Source: Hyparrhenia diplandra (lineage: Eukaryota > Streptophyta > Magnoliopsida > Poales > Poaceae). From it: 64,000 nucleotides of DNA. Positions 23,512 to 35,480 of the stretch are shown piece after piece (position 1 is the first letter of the stretch; each line of letters begins with the position of its first letter). Made by a program: the position numbers and the translations under genes. The notes beneath the pieces were generated by a model. It was not told where the DNA came from. It saw only the letters and a program-made list of their open reading frames with translations, and made no database searches. The DNA lies in NCBI GenBank assembly GCA_015847255.1, contig JADLZK010012615.1, positions 310,001 to 374,000 of the forward strand, read 5' to 3'.

Positions 23512-26062
23512 ATCCGGAATAAGCGTAGATCAAGGTAGTCATGCAACAACGGTATCAAACAACGCCTATCAACTTAATGCACATTACACTAGACTTAAGG
23601 TGTAATAAAAGATTTACAAAACATAGAAAGGTTTATGCACCGGGCTTGCCCGTGGTTGTGGAAAGTTAGATTCCGGTTGACCATCCACGCCACACCGACA
23701 CCAACACCTCGGGTGGATGCACCTTCTCCAAAGCTTGGTCATCAGAAACCAAATCACTCGCTCACTACACGTAATAATGATGCATGCTTTAGCATGAAAG
23801 AATCGTAAACATGATGCTTGATGGATGCATGAAATGATAAACACTTGAGTACAACTTTCCTTCACGATAAAAGTTGCAACCCAATAAAACCAACTCGCTT
23901 GAACTACTCTATAAGATATCATCACCATTGCCAAAGGAGTTCTCAAGGACCATTTGAAAGGGTCATGATCCACGATTCACAAAACAACCCAAAAGTCACA
24001 CAAAGTCTAAGTCATTAGACCCTAAACACACTTATTTTTCTAATGAACAAATAAAGCACAAAATAATAAATAAATAAAACATCTCAAAATGGCTCCAATC
24101 TTTTTCTACAAATAGTTCCTATCATAAAACAGTTCAAAATAAATTTTCAAGAATTTTGAAAATATAGACTATTTTATAAAAATCACCAAAGACTCTCTTT
24201 TGAATAAAAGCTGCTAATTTTAAAACATAATAAAACAGGTCAAAACTCAAGTTTGAAATTTTTCCTATATTCTAGACCTCATAAACAGCACCTACAAAAA
24301 TTTTCATAATTTTCCAAGCTCTAGATAAATTCCTATGAAATTTGAAAAGATCTGCACTATTCATAGAAACAGAAAATAGAAAAACGAGATTTGAATTGAA
24401 ACTGGCCATTGGGCCGAATCCGGCCCAACTCGACCCCGGCCTGCGGCTCACGTGCGCGCGCAGCCCAGCAAAGGCAGGCCGGCCCAGGTCGCGTGTCCGC
24501 GTTGACGGCGGCGGCGACCGGCGCTGACCGGCGATTCTCGCCGGCGGCGAGGTTTCGGGCGACGCTGGTTGGCTCTACACGGCCCTGGCGTCAAGGCGGA
24601 TCGATCTAGCCCACAAACTCGACGACAAATGGACGGGGACACACCCACCCGCGACGATGGCGGCCCGGCGGCGCTGCACGCGACGGCGAGGCTCGTCGGA
24701 GCCATCTCCGGCCAAGACAGGGGCACTGGCTACTCCAGCACCATCGGGCGAACCCGAGCCCCCAACTAAATGGCCCTAAGTCAGCTTAAAACGAACGCGA
24801 CCATGCGCGCGGCGGCGCGGCCACGGCGGAAGTCGTCGGCGTTGACGTTCCGGCGATATCAACGCGTCAAAGCTCAAATCAAAGGGTCCTATAGCTGTGC
24901 TAGGGTACGGGGAACACGATGCTCACGGTGGTTTGGTCGAAGACGGACTGGAGCTAGATGGTCGACGACGGCGGCAGCTTCGGCGGCGGTCTCCGGTGGT
25001 CGAGGCGGCGTTCCAGCGTGTCTGGACCTCGGCAGAGCTACGTGACGATGGCGACCCGACCTGCGGCGGAGCTCCGGCCGGAGAGGAAGAAGATGGCGTC
25101 GGGTGGGTGATTCCGGCGTCAATTGGCTGGGGTTTTTGGAGCTCTGGAAGCGCAATGAAGTTGCGACAAAGCTGGGAAGAGCGAGAGGCGAGAGATGGAA
25201 TGGTTGTCGCCAATTTATAGAAGAAGGTGGCGGTGGTCGGCCGGCGTCGGGATGCTCTTCAAGTCGAACACAACGCCGCCGGGCCCCCTCGCTTGCCGCT
25301 GATATGGATGAACGAGTCGAGGACACGATAGCGATTTTAACGACACGCCAAGCGGGTGAGGTGGCACCTACGGGCGGCCGGAGAACGGCGAGGCGCCACG
25401 GCGACGTGGTGGTGGTGCCCGCTTGCCCCGTTCATGGCGGCGGGCCGGATATGGATGGCTACGGCGATGACACGATGGCGGACACGTTGGCGACGCACCA
25501 CGACACGTAGAAGCAGGAGTCGGGCGCTGCTAGACGACGGGGACCGGCGAGAAGCGCCGAGATGGGCGGGCGTGAGCCGCTTCACCGTTCACGCCGCCCT
25601 CAAAAAAACTCGATTTTCAAACCCTAACATCGATTTCTCAAATTACTTCCAAAATTTGAACTACACTCAAAAATCTCCAAGAACAAACTTTTCTCAACTT
25701 TTCAAGCTCTACACATTTCATAAAAAGGAACATCTTCAAAATCGGCCTCGAAATAGGACTTCTTGAAAAGGGGACAAAAAGATTTGAATTTGAATTCAAA
25801 ATTACTTTTAAAATCATAAAGAAACTTGAAAAACTTTGTACATCAAAAATGTACACAAAGAAAAACTCTACAAACCACCTTTTGGAAGATTTGTCAAATT
25901 TGGCTTAAATTGGAAGCAATTGAAAAGGGGGTAAAACTAGGACATGAAAAATAGGGTTTTCAAAAATCCAATTCAAACTTGAATTTAATAAACTTTCAAA
26001 CCATCAAATCATAAATATAAAACAAGCACCCAAACACATAATTAGGATCAAATACATGTGAT
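23512..26062 (-). repeat. Right arm of the inverted repeat (main part)
   Basis: Reverse complement of the left arm from its inner end outward; it continues at 34575 after the inserted Athila-like element. Joining 26062 to 34580 rebuilds the left-arm sequence around 20910 without a gap once one GTGAT copy is removed. Confidence 0.75.
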
Positions 26063-27597
26063 TGTTGATATTTATTAACTTACAGAGAAATAGATCCGCA
26101 AGCGCACGGATATCCAAAGTGAGCATTTCACCCTGGAGGGGAGGGTTTTTAAATATCGAATCCACGAGGAAGATAAGATTAACAATTCATTTGATTAAGG
26201 ACAAGTGATAGAAGACTAATGAGATTCGGTGGTTTAGCATTTACTTAAACAGGGTGAGCCAATAAAAGATAATAGTGATAAGGTATATAAGACAGGTGAG
26301 GTGCACGTGGTGAACAATAGGATAAGATTAATTCCTAGTTAGATTAGGATTGATTTATGACAGACGGGACAGCTTCTTATGTAGCATACAAAGAATTTAC
26401 TTAAGTGGAAATAAACAGGCATAGCATAAGATCATATATAAATCAAAACCATAAATAAAAATGTGTACCCCGAAGATTACTTAAGAAAATCAAGAACTAA
26501 AAACAAGATCATCCCAAGAATCATTATCGACTAGTCTTATACACGGGGAGGATTGCAAAGGACTCAATAGTGCCGTCACCACTACGATCTACCACACCGA
26601 CCCTAAGATATAAGGTGAATCCCAAGAAATAAATTATATCTAAGCACCATGCCTACATACTCTCTATTACCTAGCATACAACTGTAATATACTAGGAGCT
26701 CTACTTAATAAGTACTTCGAATTACCATGAATAATGACTATATCAAATATGCTATGACTAGAATAAAGTGTAAGTAAACTAATTGTATGCATAATAATTA
26801 AATAGCACGAAGGTGTATGAAAACAATAATTATATTGATCCATAGTGTAACTTATCGATCCGTAACCTGAGCATACACTCTCTTCTCTAAACCCCGACTT
26901 TCTATCTAATCTAGGCTCAAAGAGCTATGAATTAGCTATCCTATCTCGTGGTGTCTCCTCTTCTTGTTCCTGTCTTGGCTCTTCCTTGATCTACTTCTTA
27001 TTGAACGTGAAGCTTTAGATCAACTTGGACTTGTCTTGGCTTGAGGGGTCTTGGGTTTGTTTTATATATCGGTCTTCCTCTGTCTCTTCTACTTCAACAA
27101 AGCGATGTGGTATTAACCTTGAATAAATCCCGCACTTCTTCCTCGTCGCCCTCGGATCAAACCGACTCAAATCAACCTGGGTTTAGATCGAGTCTTGAGG
27201 CGGTTGAGGAATATTCCGAAGCGGAGCCGAGACGGCGGCCAGGGGGGCCGATCGCCCCATTATTGGGCCGATCGGCCCGGGGGCCTCCCTCCGGGTCCCG
27301 CCGTGCGTCGCGTGTTCGGGAGTCTTCTAGATGATGTATTTCTTGGTTCCGGTTAGTTCACGTCCTGAGAGATCCGTAGCCTTTTCGGATTCATTTTGGA
27401 GTTGGATTGCATTGCGTTACGTCTGGTCGTATGCCACGTCATTTCGCCGATTTTCGTTAAGTCCCCGCAAATCACAACTTTACCAAAACTCATGGAATTC
27501 ATTAGTAGAAAACCCTAATAAGGTTATCTAATTTTATTTTAGTTCTTTTCCATGAATGGTTGATGCATAAAAAAATATGAGTTAGTGAGCATCAACA
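26063..27597 (-). repeat. 3' LTR of the Athila-like element
   Basis: 1535 bp; on the minus strand from TGTTGATGCTCAC to AATATCAACA. TATA-type TATATAAA at 27061-27068 (minus). The inner side meets the polypurine tract, which fixes the orientation. Confidence 0.88.
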
Positions 27598-27620
27598 AAC
27601 TCCCCCAAGCTTACCTCTTG
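27598..27620 (-). promoter_or_regulatory. Polypurine tract of the Athila-like element
   Basis: On the minus strand 'aagcttgggggagtt' adjoins the LTR start, almost identical to the tract at 17884-17898 and close to those of the A/B family. Confidence 0.75.
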
Positions 27621-29578
27621 CTAGTCCCTAGCAAGGCCCCGGTGTGTTATCAAAGTAAATCTCAACCAAGGTAGGATGAAGAATTTAGAATCATAAACTT
27701 GCTTATATTTACTTGAGAGCATGGAGTTTTTATCATCATGAATCTTGGACTATTGAAAGATAGAACAATTAAGTCAAACACCATGTCTCAAGTTCGTGGT
27801 TTCACTATAACTCGAGTTTTACAAAAGATTATAAAGTGAAAGCAATGTAGTATTCCCGTATGACAACAATTAATAGTAAACATTTAAATTCTTAGCCCTT
27901 TTCTTTGCTTCTTTTGTTTTTCAAAAATATATCTCTCCTTATAGTAATAAATTTTTAGAGAACCTTGGGTTACATGACAACTTAATTGGAGAGGTGAGCT
28001 CTTCTCACTCGTATTGACTTTTGTCACATTCTTCTCTCTCCTTTTCTTTTCTCGAGATGTGAGCTCTACTCGCCCAACATTTGTTCATTTTTCATCTCTT
28101 TTATTAGGAGGTAGGCTCTTCTCGCCTAGTAGAACACTTGTTCATTTCTCTCCCTCTTTCTCATCTCACTTTTCTCTCATATATATATATATTTTTCTTT
28201 TTATTTTATTTTTGCTTGTCATGCCCAAGTCTCTTGAAAGCATAGAGAGATATATAATGTAAGCAATTTTAGCATATTTTCAACAAGGTATTTATTTTAT
28301 TTTATCAGGCTTATGTCATACAGAGACTCATTTAAAATTTTCAAAGATTAATACTCCGAATTTAAGCGTCACGTATGAACAAGATAGATAGTAGCTCAAC
28401 TTTTTTATTATATCATATCAATCAATTGCCTAGACTTGAAATTTAAGATCATACTCCCACGTAACTCAAGTTCAAAGCATGTTTTAGAATCTAAACAATT
28501 ATATCCATGTTGGGAGGAATAAATATGGTAAACTAGGCATTGATCACAGAGGAGCAACATCTATCATGTTCTTATAGCATAATTCACAGATCAATATAAT
28601 TATTATTCTCATCATTTTTTTTATAGCACACCTATATATATATATATTAAAACAAATATTATTTATACTAGCTAAATAGACAGACTCAAATATAAATATA
28701 TAGCTAAATAATTAAAAACTATAGTAATATAGATAAATAGATAAATAGATAGATAGATACTTACCTTGGGGCACTCCTTCCCCAAGGGTCGACGATTGGT
28801 TGGTTTGACAGGGGTTCCTCACCGTGGTTTTTAACGGGACCACTCCCCAAGCCGCTTGATGCACTTACCTATGTCCCATGTGGCCGAAAAAGTCTCTCCA
28901 AATTGTTCAGTGTTGGTCTCCACCGCGGCCCGGATGTCGCCCGGTTGCTCCCCTTTGTCGCATCCACTCTTGCCGATTGTACAAGATGTCGGAGTGGGCG
29001 CTCGAAGTGTTGATTAGGTGCGCATATTGTCGCGGCACACCTCGGCGGATATCGCTGGATCGCGGTACTCGTGAACCCGCAAAAGAATGACGGGCCGGGC
29101 GTAAATGCGCATGACTACCTTCCGGTATTTCCCCGGGTGGGCAGCGGTCCTCCCGGGTAGGCGCGACGTGGATGCGGTGGCACGAAGCCCTCGTATGCTT
29201 GGTACGCCGCACCCACCCCGGAGTTTGGTCAGCTCTTACGATTGGGATGTTGAAGCTCGCTTGATGTGGATGGTCGACGTTGGACCGGCCGTGTCACAGC
29301 GTATGTATCAAGAAAGATTGCACGTAGTATATGCCTAATCCCGGGTTAGGTAACGGATTGCATTGTTGTTATGAAGGTAGTAATATTGTTCTCGGTCTTT
29401 TCTTACCCAACGGCCCCCGCCGAAAAAATAGTCGTACCCTATGATATCTCGTGGAGTGGTTATGTACGTGATGGTGGTGTCATCTCCCGCCAGCCTAGAT
29501 CATTGGCTATACGAAAGTGATTAATGAAGTAAAATTTTATCTCTCCAACTAAGTTGGGGAGTGATAGCCAATGGTCTA
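27621..29578 (-). other. 3' non-coding interior of the Athila-like element
   Basis: About 2 kb without a supportable gene. It includes a TC-rich tract (28010-28210), short TA runs (28177-28190, 28629-28648) and a GATA-type run (28730-28760). ORFs at 28907-29338 overlap on both strands and are unrecognised; a decayed continuation of the ATHILA-type frame is possible. Confidence 0.5.
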
Positions 29579-29869
29579 CTAGTGACATAACAGTGAAACG
29601 GATGTCCTTCTAACAAATGGCATATAGGAATGCCACTCGATGCTCAGACAGTTGATATTGTCCTTTCGTGGGAAAAGGACAAGGGCCATCCATTTGTGTA
29701 AATATCTTAGTGTTGGAAGGTGGATGTCATTTGTGCGAGGTCGTGGAACATACCCTTCCCAAAGTGATTTCGTTCCGAATACTTCCCCGTTGAAGTCGCT
29801 AAGGTGGAGGTTACATTTATGGGGCAAGCTTGACTCAAAACCTAGTGCAAAGACCGAAGTTGTCTCCAT
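29579..29869 (-). pseudogene. ATHILA-type ORF fragment
   Basis: 97 codons on the element's coding strand with the pattern LPTLRYLHKWMALVLFPRKD. It resembles the conserved core of the plant Athila ORF-1 family (RYLHR..A...F.R), found in Athila and related Gypsy elements downstream of pol. Upstream and downstream frames are broken. The assignment rests on this one motif and its position. Confidence 0.5.
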
Positions 29870-30766
29870 GTCATCGCGTAAGTCTCCGCTAGAATAACCG
29901 AAAGGTCACCCGTCCCATCCTCGTGTAATTTAGTGTGCACAAAAATTTAATGTGAGAAGCCGGCACCCTCTCGAGAGGTGTCATAGAAAGAAGACCATCC
30001 TAATTTGAAAAATAATATTGAATTCTCGTAAAATTCCTATACGGTCCATGAATGTATTATCTAGCATAGGAGTAAGTGAGAAATCTCGTTCTTAAGTTTA
30101 TCATACCTACTCCTTTCGTCTCCTCGCTTGCAAATGAAGGTGTACGCCCAAGGTCGAGTTTTACCTCGGCTTGGTGAAGGCATTGGAGATGGAGAAGCTA
30201 GAGGTGATGGCGCCGCTCTTGTGTCGGGTGCTCATTGATCGCTCGGAACCAGCCCGAGTTTGAGCGTGACCAATAAAACCTTCCAAGCAAGGACGACATT
30301 TTTCGGGATTTTGGCGAGAGGATTTCTAAAGGATTTTTCTTCTAAGTTTTTCTCTCCTCTAATTCTTTCCTAATCCGCCAAGGGCGTTCTTCTTTCTCTC
30401 TTCGAAATCAGAATTTCTAGTTGCTTGGGATAAGAAGAGAAGGAGGTCGGCGGCTCTATTTATAGGCCAGGGGGGGGGGCCGATCGGCCCGATTATTGGC
30501 CGGTCGGCCCCACAAGTGGGCCCATTCGGTGCCCTCTCCACCATCTATTATTTGCTGAAATTCCACGCTAGAATAGTATATGTTAGGTCAAGTGGAAGTA
30601 TGCTGTGGAAATTGGATGGTGGAGGAGAAAAGGGAATAAAGAAAGTGATGATTTGATGTTTTGTCCCTATGACATATGGGTCCCACTTGTAAGGTTGTAA
30701 TATTTTTGTATTTTTCGACGGCGAGGGTCCGTAGTTAAGGTCCTCGAACGGGGACCTTCCAATCTT

Positions 30767-31386
30767 CTAGTCCTTCGATGCATCCTCCATCGGAGAGGAT
30801 GGTTCGTCTGGCATCGTCTTCTCTTGATTGATCATGTTCGCATTGGTGGCGAGTTCTGGTCTGGGTTTGAAGGCGAACTTCTCCTCCTTTCCATTGATCT
30901 CAAATGTGATCTCTCCAGCGCTGACGTTGATGTTAGCGTTGGCGGTGCTAAGGAATGGTCGTCCGAGGATGAGTGAGACCCTGGAGTCTGGGTGCATGTC
31001 CAGTACAACGAAGTCGACTGGCACAAAGAACTCCCGGATCCTCACCGAACATTTCGCCGATTCTTAACGGGTAGCGAACCGATTGATCTCGCTAGTTGTA
31101 GACACATTGATGTTGGAACCAAGGTAGGGTGCTTGAGCTTGTCGAAGACAACCTTGGGCATCACACTGACACTTGCTCCAAGATCACAGAGTGCGTTGTT
31201 GAAATATTGATCTCCGATTGAGCACTCTATAGTGGGGCATCCTGGATCCTTTTTCTTGATGGGTAACGTGTTTAGGATTGCCGCACTACACTCTTCTGTT
31301 AGCTTGATGATCTCCGTGGTTGGTAATGGTCTCTTCTTGTTTAAGATATCTCTAATGTACTTGGCGTATGTAGGGACGCATGGCAT
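30767..31386 (-). pseudogene. Gypsy (Athila-type) aspartic protease segment
   Basis: Frames 31386-31042 and 31045-30767 run almost continuously. ALCDLGASVSVMP carries the DxGAS-type catalytic site of Athila/Tat proteases, and LILGRPFLSTA is the paired flap-side motif. It ends in a genuine stop after a Ser/Pro/Glu-rich tail, with no reverse transcriptase following. Cleaves the polyprotein in an intact element. A small shift near 31045 separates the two pieces. Confidence 0.75.
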
Positions 31387-31447
31387 CTAATAGAGGTACA
31401 TTAATATAAAGTTTCGGATTACCTCTATGAATTTGCCGAATTGATCA

Positions 31448-31726
31448 TCAATTTGAGGTCTTCTTATTCTTCTTGGATAGGGTAGGAAATTGGTGTCGCG
31501 GAAAGTCTTGTCCCACAGGTTCTTGGCGCACAACTTCTTCTACGTCATCATCCTTGTCTTCGGGAATGTTGGCCGGTACTACGGGTTGTGCAGTGGCTGC
31601 AGGTGCCGTAGGTTTCCTAGCCGAAGGTCTTACTGCTCCTGTCGGGAATGGTGGATCGGTAGTTTGCTTACCACCTCTTGTTCGGATGTTATGTACCGCC
31701 ATGATTAGTGACAACGGGCATAGCAA
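31448..31726 (-). pseudogene. Gag-protease linker segment
   Basis: AVHNIRTRGGKQTTDPPFP followed by a Pro/Ala-rich and then acidic stretch (EDKDDDVEEV). This is the usual linker between the gag nucleocapsid region and the protease in Athila/Tat elements. The zinc knuckle expected upstream is not readable. Confidence 0.6.
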
Positions 31727-32039
31727 GAGACAATTTTGATAATTTTGATTCTAGTTTGATATTAAAAGCAACTTGCTCTTTTATCATAGCGTAAAAGTTA
31801 TCCATTTTAGCATTTATATCTTCTAGAATTTTATCATTAGCAACTAACTTCTTAGAGAAATTATCATTAATTTTAACTTGCTCTTCAATTAATTCTCGTA
31901 AAAGAAGGTTGCTTGAATTTATTACCCGAATTAAAGTTATTACCTCGAATACTTACCGCGTAAGTTGGTCATGGTTCAAGGTCTTCTTTTTGGGTTGGTC
32001 TTGATTCGTGAACCACCAAGCTTGAACTTCTTGAAGCGT

Positions 32040-32880
32040 TCATGTAGTCTTGTAAAGCTTGTCGATTCTTTTCTTGTAGTTGGCTCGCTCCTCAAGCCAA
32101 TTTAGTAGCACGTCCATCCCGCTTGATACTGCCTTCAAGTCTTCTTGTTCTTCTTCTATTTCTTCACTTTGATGACAAGTATTGGGTGTTCTTCGTGGTC
32201 CAAAGCCTTGATTTTTCGATATCTTACACATAAGTATGTTGGCTTTCCCCGGTGTGAGTGATAAGAATGATCCTCCAAAGAAGGGCGTCTAGATGCTCTC
32301 TTGGTTTTTGAATTAGTCCATGGTAGAATCCTTGTAAGAGCATCCATTCTTCCATTCCATGGTGAGGGCAACCGATATGTATTCTTGAAAACGTTCCCAT
32401 GCCTGCGGAATAGATTCTCCCTTTTGTCGCTGAAAGTTGGTAATTTTTCCACGTAAGGCATTGGTTTTGCCTATGGGGAAAAAATTTTGATAAGAATGTG
32501 GTTGAACATTTCTCCCATGTGTCTATCTTTTGTTCAATCGGAGTAGAACCATTGCCTCGCTCTTCCCGATAGTGAGAAAGGGAATAAATGGAGCAGATCA
32601 TGTCCTTGGGAATGTTCTTGATATTGATGGTGGCACCTATCTCCATGAAAGTCCGGAGATGAGTGCTTGCATCTTCATGTGTCTTTCCTTCAAACGGGTT
32701 AGCTTGCACCATGTTGATGAGGCTTGCCTTGAGCTCGAACTCATGATTGATTTGAAGTGTAGGTCCAAAGGCGAATGTTCTCGATGTTTGGAGCGAGAAC
32801 TCGCAACGCCTTTTCGTGCATGGCTTTAGGAACTTGGTGTTGTTGGTTGACTTGATTCGGATGATGAAGTATAGTGAATC
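32040..32880 (-). pseudogene. Gypsy gag (Retrotrans_gag) remnant
   Basis: Begins near 32880 and contains NPFEGKTHEDASTHLRTF, TWEKCSTTFLSKFFP and CPHHGMEEWMLLQGFYHGL, the landmarks of plant Gypsy gag in correct order. Two frames alternate (32712-32224 and 32461-32156), so at least two indels disrupt it. Structural protein of the virus-like particle in an intact element. Confidence 0.75.
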
Positions 32881-33027
32881 ACGTCTAACCTGTTAATACC
32901 CTCGCAAGTAAGATGGAAAAAGACAATAAACGGGTAAAACTGCTTTTAAGCGAGGGGATGCTAAGTAGCAAATCCACACTTAGAATTCATCTATCAATAA
33001 TCAAAAAGAAAAGTTATCTAAATCTTC

Positions 33028-33050
33028 CCCTAAGAACGGCGCCGTAAATG
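33028..33050 (-). promoter_or_regulatory. Primer binding site region, Athila-like element
   Basis: On the minus strand, right after the 5' LTR end, 'cggcgccgttcttagggg' resembles the complement of a plant tRNA-Asp 3' end (GGCGCCGTT core). The element at 57931 has the same layout. Confidence 0.6.
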
Positions 33051-33052
33051 CT

Positions 33053-34572
33053 TGTTGATATTTATTAACTTACAGAGAAATAGATCCGCAAGCGCACGGA
33101 TATCCAAATGAGCATTTCACCCGAGGGTTTTTAAATATCGAATCCACGAGGAAGATAAGATTAACAATTCATTTGATTAAGGACGGTGATAGAAGACTAA
33201 TGAGATTCGGTGGTTTAGCATTTACTTAAACAGTGGTGAGCCAATAAAAGATAATAGTGATAAGGTATATAAGGCGGTGAGGTGCACGTGGTGAACAATA
33301 GGATAAGATTAATTCCTAGTTAGATTAGGATTGGATTTATGATGACGGGGACAGTTCTTATGTAGCATACAAAGAATTTACGAAGTGGAAATAAAAGCAT
33401 AGCATAAGATCATATATAAATCAAAACCATAAATAAAAATGTGTACCCCGAAGATTACTTAAGAAAATCAAGAACTAAACAAGATCATCCCAAGAATCAT
33501 TATCGACTAGTCTTATACACGGGGAGGATTGCAAAGGACTCAATAGTGCTGTCACCACTACGATCTACCACACGACCCGGCATATATAAGGTGAATCCGC
33601 AAATAAATTATATCTAAGCACCATGCCTACATACTCTCTATTACCTAGCATACAAAATTGTAATATACTAGGAGCTCTACGAATAAGTACTTCGAATTAC
33701 CATGAATAATGACTATATCAAATATGCTATGACTAGAATAAAGTGTAAGTAAACTAATTGTATGCATAATAATTAAATAGCACGAAGGTGTATGAAAACA
33801 ATAATTATATTGATCCATAGTGTAACTTATCGATCCGTAACCGAGCATACACTCTCTCTTCTCTAAACCCGACTTTCTATCTAATCTAGGCTCAAAGAGC
33901 TATGAATTAGCTATCCTATCTCGTGGTGTCTCCTCTTCTTGTTCCTCGTCTTGGCTCTTCCTTGATCTACTTCTTATTGAACGTGAAGCTTTAGATCAAC
34001 TTGGACTTGTCTTGGCTTGAGGGGTCTTGGGCTGTTTATATATCGGTCTTCCTCTGTCTCTTCTACTTCAACAGCGATGTGGTATTAACCTTGAATAAAT
34101 CCCGCACTTCTTCTCGTGCCCTCGGATCAAACCGACTCAAATCAACCGGTTTAGATCGAGTCTTGGAGGCGGTTGAGGAACATTCCAGAAGCGGAGCTGA
34201 GACGGCGGCCTGGGGGGGCCGATTGGCCCCATTATTGGGCCGATCGGCCCAGGGGGGCCTCCCCTCTGGGTCCCGTCGTGCGTCGCGTGTTTCGAGTCTT
34301 CTAGATGATGTATTTCTTGGTTCCGGGTTAGTTCACGTCGGGAGAGATCCGTAGCCTTTCGGATTCATTTTGGAGTTGGATTGCATTGCGTTACGTCGGT
34401 CGTATGCCACGTCATTTCGCTGATTTTCTCGTTAAGTCCCCGCAAATCACAACTTTACCAAAACTCATGGAATTCATTAGTAGAAAACCCTAATAAGGTT
34501 ATCTAATTTTATTTTAGTTCTTTTCCATGAATGGTTGATGCATAAAAAAATATGAGTTAGTGAGCATCAACA
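33053..34572 (-). repeat. 5' LTR of the Athila-like element
   Basis: 1520-bp partner of 26063-27597, in the same orientation; TATATAAA at 34035-34042 (minus). Differences from its partner are mostly 1-3 base insertions or deletions, not substitutions. Confidence 0.88.
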
Positions 34573-34574
34573 AA

Positions 34575-34735
34575 GTGATCAAAATAAAATCACTCTAACC
34601 CCCGAGCTCAAACAATTGCTAAATAAATAAACTTATTTTACTTAATGCATAGGAGGTTATTCAAACATGCATGCTTTGCAATGCTGATGATGCTTGATTA
34701 TTTTTTAATTATATATTAACATCCGGGATGTTACA
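34575..34735 (-). repeat. Right arm of the inverted repeat (outer end)
   Basis: Completes the right arm and ends GGATGTTACA at 34735, the complement of the left arm's TGTAACATCC. The flanks GGCGCG (20746-20751) and GGCGCG (34739-34744) agree, but three extra bases lie on the right, so a clean target duplication is not shown. Confidence 0.75.
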
Positions 34736-35480
34736 AATGGCGCGCTCTGTCTTGTCTCGACGGTGCGAGATGCAGGCATCCTAGAAGGAAGCGAGAGGTG
34801 TGGACGGGCGTTGCTCGGCGAGTAATCGAGGAGTTCGAGGTCACGGAAGGTACGGCGTCGGGCCTAGACGGGACGGCGTGAGGCTGCAGACGGCACGGCG
34901 GTGTAGCGGCGGTCCCCATCGACGTGGAGGAAGAACAAGCGGCGAGGCGAGGCGAGAACAACGGCGAATTAGTTCTCGTTCTCATAGGTAAAATCTCGAA
35001 GAACTAAATGGCTAATTAGTTTTCACCGTGGAAGGGCGCATGACACCGGCGCAGGTGTTGGGGAGGTCGGAGAAGAAGAGAATGGCGGGGGCGCCGGAGG
35101 GGGGCGATGGACGGCGAGGGCGTGTGTAGTGGTGGTGCTCCGGGCGGCGGCTGGTGGGGAAAACGAATGGGGCGCGGGGTTGAAATGACCTGGGAAAATT
35201 TCAGCTCGCTGCGCCAGCCAATATATATCATTGAGGCTAGAACGAATGGCGCAGGGTTCAAATGACTTGTCAAATTTTCACCTCGCACGCCCATATCTAT
35301 AGTTAATCACTGTCGGTTGAGCAGTGGCACCAGCAGTGTTACATTAAAGGTTCACTGCCGGGTCTAAACGTCGGCTGACCCGACAGTGATCAGACACTGT
35401 TGCCACCTACCACCGCTCACGGTGATAAGACAGTGTTGCCACCTACCACCGCTCAATCCACCTACCACCGCCTATAAAAA
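34736..35480. mobile_element. Probable right terminal region of the CACTA element
   Basis: The 35300-35450 part has repeated CACTGTCGG, CACTGCCGGG and CCGACAGTG motifs in both orientations, like the left region, plus three copies of 'ccacctaccaccgctca' or close variants (35403-35470). No exact terminal inverted repeat to 19476 was found, so the end point is uncertain. Confidence 0.45.

Larger units (their letters stand above)
26063..34574 (-). mobile_element. Athila-like LTR retrotransposon lacking RT and integrase
   Basis: Complete minus-strand element, 8.5 kb: 5' LTR 33053-34572, primer-binding region next to 33050, gag and protease frames (30767-32880), an ATHILA-type ORF (29579-29869), polypurine tract (27598-27620) and 3' LTR 26063-27597. 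The target duplication GTGAT lies at 26058-26062 and 34575-34579, leaving 2 extra bases beyond the 5' LTR end. No reverse transcriptase, RNase H or integrase motif is found between protease and the ATHILA-type ORF. The element is therefore non-autonomous. The LTR pair is nearly identical apart from small indels. Confidence 0.85.

Noticed and set aside
20743..34744. MULE with 2.7-kb terminal inverted repeats and a 9-bp duplication
   Set aside because: The nine flanking bases match only in the inner six (GGCGCG), and the arms have LTR-type ends, a TATA box and leader. Not fully excluded.
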